A DNA stretch of 8,485 nt from an uncultured Lachnospiraceae bacterium. Lineage in GTDB: Bacteria; Bacillota; Clostridia; Lachnospirales; Lachnospiraceae. Below are positions 6,748-8,485 of the stretch, piece by piece. Every line of letters begins with the position of its first letter. Positions within the stretch are counted from its first letter, which is position 1. Below the pieces are notes generated by a model. It had not been told where the DNA came from. It searched no databases and was given only the letters and a program-made list of their open reading frames with translations. The stretch spans positions 1 through 8,485 of the forward strand of contig CAMWNY010000095.1 of assembly GCA_947175775.1 (NCBI GenBank). Reading direction: 5' to 3'. Position numbers and translations under genes: made by a program.

Positions 6748-8484
6748 CTAGAAACTTCTGAAACGCTGATAACGCGCCATTGCAATGTCCTCGCCGCTCA
6801 TGCCGTCATATTTTACCAAAAATTCTTTAATATGATCCTTCATATAACCTGCAATCGCTGCTACGGTATCCTCACCCGCACCGCCAAACTCCGGTATAAT
6901 CTGCTCTATCACACCAAGCCGCTTCAAATCCTGCGCCGTGATATTCATCACCTCGCTTGCCTCCTGCGCCCTGCTTGAGTCCTTCCAAAGAATGGACGCA
7001 AAGCCTTCCGGTGAAAGAATGGAATATGTGGAATTTTCAAGCATCCACACTTCGTTTCCGACTGCCGTGGCAAGCGCGCCGCCGCTGCCGCCCTCTCCGA
7101 TTAAGATACATAAAACAGGTACTTTCAAACCGGACATCTCTAAGAGATTCCTTGCAATCGCCTCGCCCTGTCCGCGCTCCTCTGCCTCAATACCGCAGAA
7201 TGCACCGGAAGTATTGACAAAGCTTACAATCGGTCTGTTGAACTTCTCTGCCTGCTTCATCAGTCTTAAAGCCTTTCTGTAGCCTTCCGGAAGCGGCATA
7301 CCGAAGTTGCGCTCCTGACACTCCTCAAAGCTCTTTCCTTTCAAATCGGCAATCACGGTTACCGGCTGTCCGTCAAGAAAACCGATTCCGCCAATCAACG
7401 CCTTATCATCGCTAAAGCCTCTGTCACCGTGCGCTTCCGTAAAATAATCGAATATATGTTCCATATAGTCCACTGCGGACGGTCTGTCTACCTGTCTGAC
7501 CGCTTTTACCTTTTCCCAAGCCGTGCGCGGTGTGGAATTCCATGTCTGCTCCTTTAAGCTTTCGCTCAGTTCAAACTTTTTACCTGTGTCCTCACAGAAA
7601 TCAGCATATGATTTCTTTCCTGCACGTGAACGTGCTGCGCTCTGATGCGCCCTTAACAGAAAATGAATGGTCTTTTTCAGCTCGTCACGTTCCACAATGC
7701 CATCTACAAAGCCGTGCTCTACAAGAAACTCCGCTGTCTGAAATCCCTCCGGAAGCTCCTGTCCGATCGTCTGCTTAATCACACGCGGACCTGCAAAGCC
7801 AATCAGCGCTCCGGGTTCTGCCATAATCACGTCGCCAAGCATAGCAAAGCTTGCCGTCACGCCTCCCGTTGTGGGGTCCGTCAAAATGGAACAGTACAAA
7901 AGTCCTGCATCACCATGTTTTTTAATTGCAGCAGACGTTTTTGCCATCTGCATTAGCGAAATAATTCCCTCCTGCATTCTCGCACCGCCGGAACAGCAAA
8001 ACATAAATACCGGAAGCTTCAATTCTGTCGCGCGCTCAATTGCCTTTGTAATCTTCTCGCCCACGACATGTCCCATGCTGGACATCATAAACCGGGAATC
8101 ACAGATGCCAAGCACGATGTCATCGCCAAACACTTTACAGCGTCCGACCGTAACAGCCTCTTTTAACCCCGTCTTTTCCCGCGCTGCCGCAAGTTTTTCC
8201 TCATAACCGTTAAAATCAAGGGGATTGCTTACCTCCATATCCTCAAACCACGGCTCAAAGCTCTTGAGGTCCGCTACCATACGAATACGGTTATTGGTCT
8301 TAACACGGAAATATCCGCCGCATTCATAACAGATATATTTGTGCTTTACAACGCGCGCACGCTCTACCATCTTCCCGCACTTCGGACACTTAATGCGTTT
8401 TTCCTCCGTTGCTGGCGCATCATCTTTTGCCGCCTCTATGCCGCCATTGTCCGACCTGCTTTTCAGCTTTTCCTCTAATCTGTT
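6748..8484 (-). CDS. accDA: Acetyl-CoA carboxyltransferase, fused beta (AccD) and alpha (AccA) subunits, 5' end cut by window
   Basis: Carboxyltransferase of acetyl-CoA carboxylase: moves CO2 from carboxybiotin on AccB to acetyl-CoA, giving malonyl-CoA for fatty acid synthesis. The window holds 578 codons plus stop; no ATG, GTG or TTG occurs before Met39 (8370), so the true start is beyond the right edge. Starting at Met39 would delete half of the zinc ribbon. Window numbering: AccD from the four-Cys ribbon (Cys33, 36, 52, 55) through SGGARMQEG (165-173), DPTTGGVTASFAMLGD (203-218) and GALIGFAGPRVIKQT (225-239) to about 280; linker to about 320; AccA from TAWEKVKAVRQVDRP (321-335) through GDRGFSDDKALIGG (353-366), FGMPLPEGYRKALRLM, AEERGQGEAIARN, IGEGGSGGALA (462-472) and SPEGFASILWK to RYQRF at the end. 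The AccA half lacks the N-terminal 50-60 residues of E. coli AccA. AccA's usual DTPGAYPG reads NTSGAFCG (424-431). One continuous frame with no stop or SD at the junction argues for a true fusion. Confidence 0.95.
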   Translation of the reverse strand, partial: NRLEEKLKSRSDNGGIEAAKDDAPATEEKRIKCPKCGKMVERARVVKHKYICYECGGYFRVKTNNRIRMVADLKSFEPWFEDMEVSNPLDFNGYEEKLAAAREKTGLKEAVTVGRCKVFGDDIVLGICDSRFMMSSMGHVVGEKITKAIERATELKLPVFMFCCSGGARMQEGIISLMQMAKTSAAIKKHGDAGLLYCSILTDPTTGGVTASFAMLGDVIMAEPGALIGFAGPRVIKQTIGQELPEGFQTAEFLVEHGFVDGIVERDELKKTIHFLLRAHQSAARSRAGKKSYADFCEDTGKKFELSESLKEQTWNSTPRTAWEKVKAVRQVDRPSAVDYMEHIFDYFTEAHGDRGFSDDKALIGGIGFLDGQPVTVIADLKGKSFEECQERNFGMPLPEGYRKALRLMKQAEKFNRPIVSFVNTSGAFCGIEAEERGQGEAIARNLLEMSGLKVPVLCILIGEGGSGGALATAVGNEVWMLENSTYSILSPEGFASILWKDSSRAQEASEVMNITAQDLKRLGVIEQIIPEFGGAGEDTVAAIAGYMKDHIKEFLVKYDGMSGEDIAMARYQRFRSF

Positions 8485-8485
8485 G

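Noticed and set aside
6742..6749. Eight-base palindrome AGTATACT overlapping the accDA stop, considered as a MarR/FabT operator
   Set aside because: Too short, does not resemble the TTTGATxATCAAA-like FabT site, and lies at a gene end inside the operon rather than at a promoter.
6538..6978. Plus-strand open frame opposite the start of fabK and the end of accDA
   Set aside because: It spans two well-supported genes and the gap between them, with His/Arg/Cys-rich low-plausibility sequence and no start signal.
1..8485. Search for an unknown defence, mobile or RNA-based system
   Set aside because: No transposase, recombinase, toxin-antitoxin pair, CRISPR repeats, tRNA, riboswitch-like leader or unassigned stretch over 60 bases was seen; known metabolic genes fill almost the whole window.

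Overview
The window reads as ordinary core metabolism of a Gram-positive anaerobe, most likely a member of the Clostridia and probably Lachnospiraceae. This is inferred from strong AGGAGG-type ribosome binding sites, a membrane GGDEF protein of the 7TMR-DISM type, a fused AccD-AccA carboxyltransferase, and a fatty acid cluster with FabK-type reductase, FabH and a FabT-like MarR regulator. No database search was possible, so the genus is open.

Layout. The left half is on the plus strand: the 3' part of a membrane-bound GGDEF protein (diguanylate cyclase) that begins before the window, then a tight nucleoside-catabolism operon udp-deoB-deoC (uridine phosphorylase, phosphopentomutase, deoxyribose-phosphate aldolase). 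The three enzymes form a path: a pyrimidine nucleoside is phosphorolysed to base plus (deoxy)ribose 1-phosphate, DeoB isomerises this to the 5-phosphate, and DeoC splits deoxyribose 5-phosphate to glyceraldehyde 3-phosphate and acetaldehyde. A hairpin with a T run lies right after deoC.

The right half is on the minus strand and converges on that hairpin. In transcription order it is accDA (a fused acetyl-CoA carboxyltransferase whose 5' end lies beyond the right edge), fabK-like, fabH, and a fabT-like marR gene. Genes overlap or are separated by at most 33 bases, so they look like the 3' end of a type II fatty acid synthesis operon. AccDA makes malonyl-CoA, FabH primes chain elongation with acetyl-CoA and malonyl-ACP, the FabK-like flavoprotein would reduce enoyl-ACP, and the FabT-like protein would be the acyl-ACP-responsive repressor. 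The operon promoter is outside the window.

Both edge genes are cut by the window: plausible start codons at 92 (GGDEF gene) and 8370 (accDA) are internal methionines, because the reading frames run open to the edges with family-typical sequence. I found no mobile element, CRISPR array, RNA gene, phage gene or defence system. The points most worth a second look are the AccD-AccA fusion with an altered AccA motif, the cysteine cluster at the C-terminus of the FabK-like protein, and the rearranged fab gene order without acpP and with the regulator last.
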